NCBI GenBank assembly: GCA_964368875.1 | Contig: CAYJDG010000053.1 | Coordinates: 1 to 14,517 of the forward strand | DNA from: CAYJDG01 sp964368875 | GTDB lineage: Bacteria > Pseudomonadota > Alphaproteobacteria > Micavibrionales > Micavibrionaceae | DNA: 14,517 bases | Direction of reading: 5' to 3' | Part shown: one piece after another, positions 14,013 to 14,517 of the stretch | Layout of the letters: every line of letters begins with the position of its first letter | Numbering within the stretch: position 1 is the first letter of the stretch | Notes under the pieces: generated by a model | What the model saw: only the letters and a program-made list of their open reading frames with translations | Databases searched by the model: none | What the model was told of the DNA's origin: nothing | Translations under genes and position numbers: made by a program

Positions 14013-14517
14013 ATGACTGTAAGAAAATCCTTCCTCAAGAAGTCGCTTGTGAGCCTGATTGCGTTGAGCTTCGCGCTCCCCGCCGGAGGCTGTGACCTTG
14101 CAGAAAACCATCTCAAGATTGATCGCACCACTAACAGCGAAGTGCAGGATTTCCGGGACTCTTTGGCCGCACGCGAACTCGCTTTCGCTGATGACCCGAA
14201 CGCCGCAGGCGAGGGTGTTCCTGAGATGCAGCCTTACGTGTCGGACAACGCGCAAAATCAAAAATCCATGCCCCTCGTTTCGGTATCGGTCAACCAGACC
14301 ATCCCGCTGCGCGAAGCCCTGTTCGAATTGGCCAAGCAGGCTAACTTTGATGTTCAGCTTGATCCGCGTATTAAGGGCTCCGTTATTTATACGGCCCGTA
14401 ACAAACCGTTTGATGTCGTAATCGACCAGCTCTGCGAAATCGCCGGTCTGCGCTACAAGATCGAAGATGATAACATGCGCGTTGAGCTTGATACGCCATA
14501 CACCAAAAGCTACAAGA
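14013..14517 (+). CDS. Outer-membrane secretin N-terminus, PilQ/MshL-like lipoprotein (partial, runs off the end)
   Basis: The first 168 codons of a gene that continues beyond the window. It opens with MTVRKSFLKK and a signal peptide (about 1-26) ending in the lipobox-like PAGGC, making C27 a candidate lipidated residue; MshL-type secretins are lipoproteins. Residues about 88-165 form a secretin/TonB short N-terminal (STN) domain: VNQTIPLREALFELAKQ, then FDVQLDPRIKGSV and a segment ending IAGLRYKIEDD. Such domains sit in the periplasm ahead of the secretin pore that lets the pilus cross the outer membrane. The pore domain itself is outside the window, so a different STN-containing protein cannot be excluded, but the operon context makes a secretin very likely. 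ATG 14013 is chosen because the nearby ATG 14008 meets a stop after one codon; the ribosome-binding site is weak. Confidence 0.8.
   Translation, partial: MTVRKSFLKKSLVSLIALSFALPAGGCDLAENHLKIDRTTNSEVQDFRDSLAARELAFADDPNAAGEGVPEMQPYVSDNAQNQKSMPLVSVSVNQTIPLREALFELAKQANFDVQLDPRIKGSVIYTARNKPFDVVIDQLCEIAGLRYKIEDDNMRVELDTPYTKSYK

Noticed and set aside
1..14517. CRISPR arrays, tRNA or rRNA genes, insertion sequences, phage genes
   Set aside because: No regularly spaced repeats, cloverleaf-like stretches, transposase motifs or flanking terminal repeats were seen on reading both strands.

Overview
The window carries one long plus-strand type IVa pilus (T4aP) assembly and retraction cluster, about 1.7-14.5 kb, preceded by two unrelated-looking genes. 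GC content looks moderate (mid-50s by eye) in the pilus genes and lower in the first kilobase. The gene order (MshE/PilB, MshG/PilC, a PilM-PilN-like fusion, PilO, a PilP/MshK-like protein, ..., a TPR protein, prepilin peptidase, PilT, PilU, secretin) resembles MSHA and other minor T4aP clusters. My tentative guess is an alphaproteobacterium, perhaps a Micavibrio-like predatory lineage, but no marker gene in the window proves this.

Layout. Positions 1-915 hold an OmpR-family response regulator with an AT-rich upstream region and no kinase partner in view. A strong bidirectional terminator at about 989-1018 separates it from a convergent gene of unknown function (1035-1472, minus strand). A 222-bp divergent intergenic region then leads into the pilus cluster: extension ATPase (1695-3638), platform protein (3685-4896, apparently with a non-AUG start), bitopic PilM/PilN- or GspL-like protein (4911-6563), PilO-like (6560-7342), PilP/MshK-like periplasmic protein (7342-8034), ABC ATPase (8041-8784), bitopic TPR protein (8903-10657), divergent prepilin-peptidase homologue (10664-11500), PilT (11610-12776), PilU (12773-13912) and the N-terminus of a lipoprotein secretin of the PilQ/MshL type (14013 to beyond the window end).

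How the genes would work together (inference from family knowledge): the PilB ATPase drives the PilC platform to extend a pilus through the secretin. The PilMN, PilO and PilP-like proteins join the cytoplasmic motor to the outer-membrane secretin across the periplasm. The TPR protein spans the inner membrane and probably contacts the same envelope complex. PilT and PilU retract the fibre. Several genes overlap by 1-4 bases or are spaced by 6-14 bases, so translational coupling is likely. No pilin or minor-pilin gene is visible, so the fibre subunits must be encoded elsewhere.

Most unusual points: pilC shows a family-typical N-terminus with no AUG/GUG/UUG available, and an AUC exactly where the start should be. 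The prepilin-peptidase homologue keeps its zinc-binding cysteines but lacks the canonical catalytic GxGD motif. PilM-like and PilN-like parts are fused in one protein. An ABC ATPase without a permease sits inside the operon, reminiscent of PilH of Myxococcus. I saw no mobile elements, CRISPR arrays, rRNA or tRNA genes.
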